Positions 11,637 through 12,181 of a stretch of 12,181 nucleotides of DNA are shown here, piece after piece (position 1 is the stretch's first letter; the number at the start of each line of letters is the position of its first letter). Under the pieces are notes generated by a model. That model was given only the letters and a program-made list of their open reading frames with translations. It searched no databases and was not told the DNA's origin. The position numbers were made by a program, and so were the translations under genes. The stretch is from Alphaproteobacteria bacterium (GTDB lineage: Bacteria > Pseudomonadota > Alphaproteobacteria > UBA1280 > UBA12223), in contig DMEM01000066.1 of assembly GCA_003450915.1 (NCBI GenBank), positions 1 to 12,181 on the forward strand. The letters are read 5' to 3'.

Positions 11637-12181
11637 TTGGATAATTTAAGCCCAGGTAGATTAAAAATTTTACAAGCAGTTTCAACACTACTTGAAGATA
11701 ATGCTGTTAAAATTACAACTGCTAAAATTGCACAAAAAGTTGGTGTTAGTGAGGCAGCTATTTACAAACACTATCGTTCAAAAAGTGAAATTTTTAATGC
11801 TCTAATGGCTTATATTGAAGGTCACCTACTTACTCCTTTAAACCAAGCTCAGCAAGAATCGCAAAACACTAAAACTCGTTTACAGTATATTTATAAAACA
11901 TATATGGAGTTTTACGAAGGGCACCCTGGTTTAGGTAAGATTGTTTTAAACCAAACAAGTGCTGAAACATCTTCTATTTATGACTCTGTTAAAACTCTTA
12001 ATGCTAAAGTTCGTTCTCAGCTAGCTCAAATTTGTAAGTTTGGTCAAGCTAATGGTGAATTAAACGAAAGCTTTACAGCTGAAGAAATTGCAGAAGTATT
12101 TTACTCTTTAACTTCAAGCTATGCATTAACTCAAAGTTTAGACCTACCTTCTCTTGATAGAATTGATCGTTGGGTTGTATT
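11637..12181 (+). CDS. TetR-family regulator, SlmA-like (partial, runs off the window)
   Basis: This gene opens with TTG at 11637, preceded by AAGGAG (11622-11627) at 9 bases; no ATG lies between the stop codon at 11610 (same frame) and this point. The visible 181 residues have an N-terminal helix-turn-helix, ITTAKIAQKVGVSEAAIYKH (26-45), followed by a YRSKSEIFNALMAYIE helix. Wording and order closely match SlmA, the nucleoid occlusion protein that binds DNA and blocks FtsZ ring formation over the chromosome. The C-terminal half (HPGLGKIVLNQTSAE) also fits SlmA-type ligand domains. About 15-20 residues are missing at the right edge. SlmA is usual in beta- and gammaproteobacteria, so in an apparently alphaproteobacterial genome it may be a TetR relative with another role. 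Confidence 0.75.
   Translation, partial: MDNLSPGRLKILQAVSTLLEDNAVKITTAKIAQKVGVSEAAIYKHYRSKSEIFNALMAYIEGHLLTPLNQAQQESQNTKTRLQYIYKTYMEFYEGHPGLGKIVLNQTSAETSSIYDSVKTLNAKVRSQLAQICKFGQANGELNESFTAEEIAEVFYSLTSSYALTQSLDLPSLDRIDRWVV

Noticed and set aside
1..12181. tRNA genes, rRNA genes or CRISPR repeats
   Set aside because: I saw no regularly spaced repeats and no cloverleaf with a T-arm GTTCRA box in any intergenic region.

Overview
The window is AT-rich bacterial chromosome, very probably from an alphaproteobacterium. From memory of these families, the MnmE (C-terminal DVEDLLDLVFSTFCIGK and the LAHVEASLDFPDEE stretch), EngB and UvrB all read as alphaproteobacterial. The one discordant gene is the SlmA-like TetR regulator at the right edge, a type better known from beta- and gammaproteobacteria. 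Species cannot be named from this sequence.

Layout. 1-479 is very AT-rich DNA with no supportable gene; it holds one intrinsic terminator and a short direct repeat. 480-3756 is on the minus strand: uvrB (excision repair), then a degenerate DnaQ-like exonuclease, then a small unknown gene with its own promoter. 3757-3882 is a divergent promoter region. 3883-8616 on the plus strand is the accessory part: six single-gene units, nearly all with a recognisable promoter and each with its own Shine-Dalgarno leader and rho-independent terminator. Three encode HAD-fold proteins (3883, 5685, 6413). Two encode a paralogous pair of unknown family (7061, 7924). One is an orphan (4888). 8753-12181 returns to housekeeping genes: mnmE (tRNA wobble modification), engB (ribosome assembly GTPase), a peptidase E-like gene and the slmA-like gene, the last three closely spaced like an operon. 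The mnmE-engB gap holds a ~100-base imperfect palindrome and two smaller inverted repeats.

The most interesting part is 3.8-8.7 kb. The HAD proteins lose their catalytic acidic residues stepwise along the array: DxD...ED in the first, DxE...EN in the second, TxE...SN in the third. Four of the units share a promoter built as TTGAAA, 17 bases, then TAAAAT or a close variant. In the leaders at 5685, 7061 and 7924 the Shine-Dalgarno GGAG falls in or at the edge of the loop of a small hairpin next to the start codon. This resembles a CsrA/RsmA-type translational control site. It suggests a lineage-specific, expanding, coordinately regulated family of pseudoenzymes and unknown proteins inserted between uvrB and mnmE. 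Function is not known and none is claimed.

Several start codons were moved inward from the longest open frame, because the upstream candidates fall inside promoter elements or precede the Shine-Dalgarno sequence.
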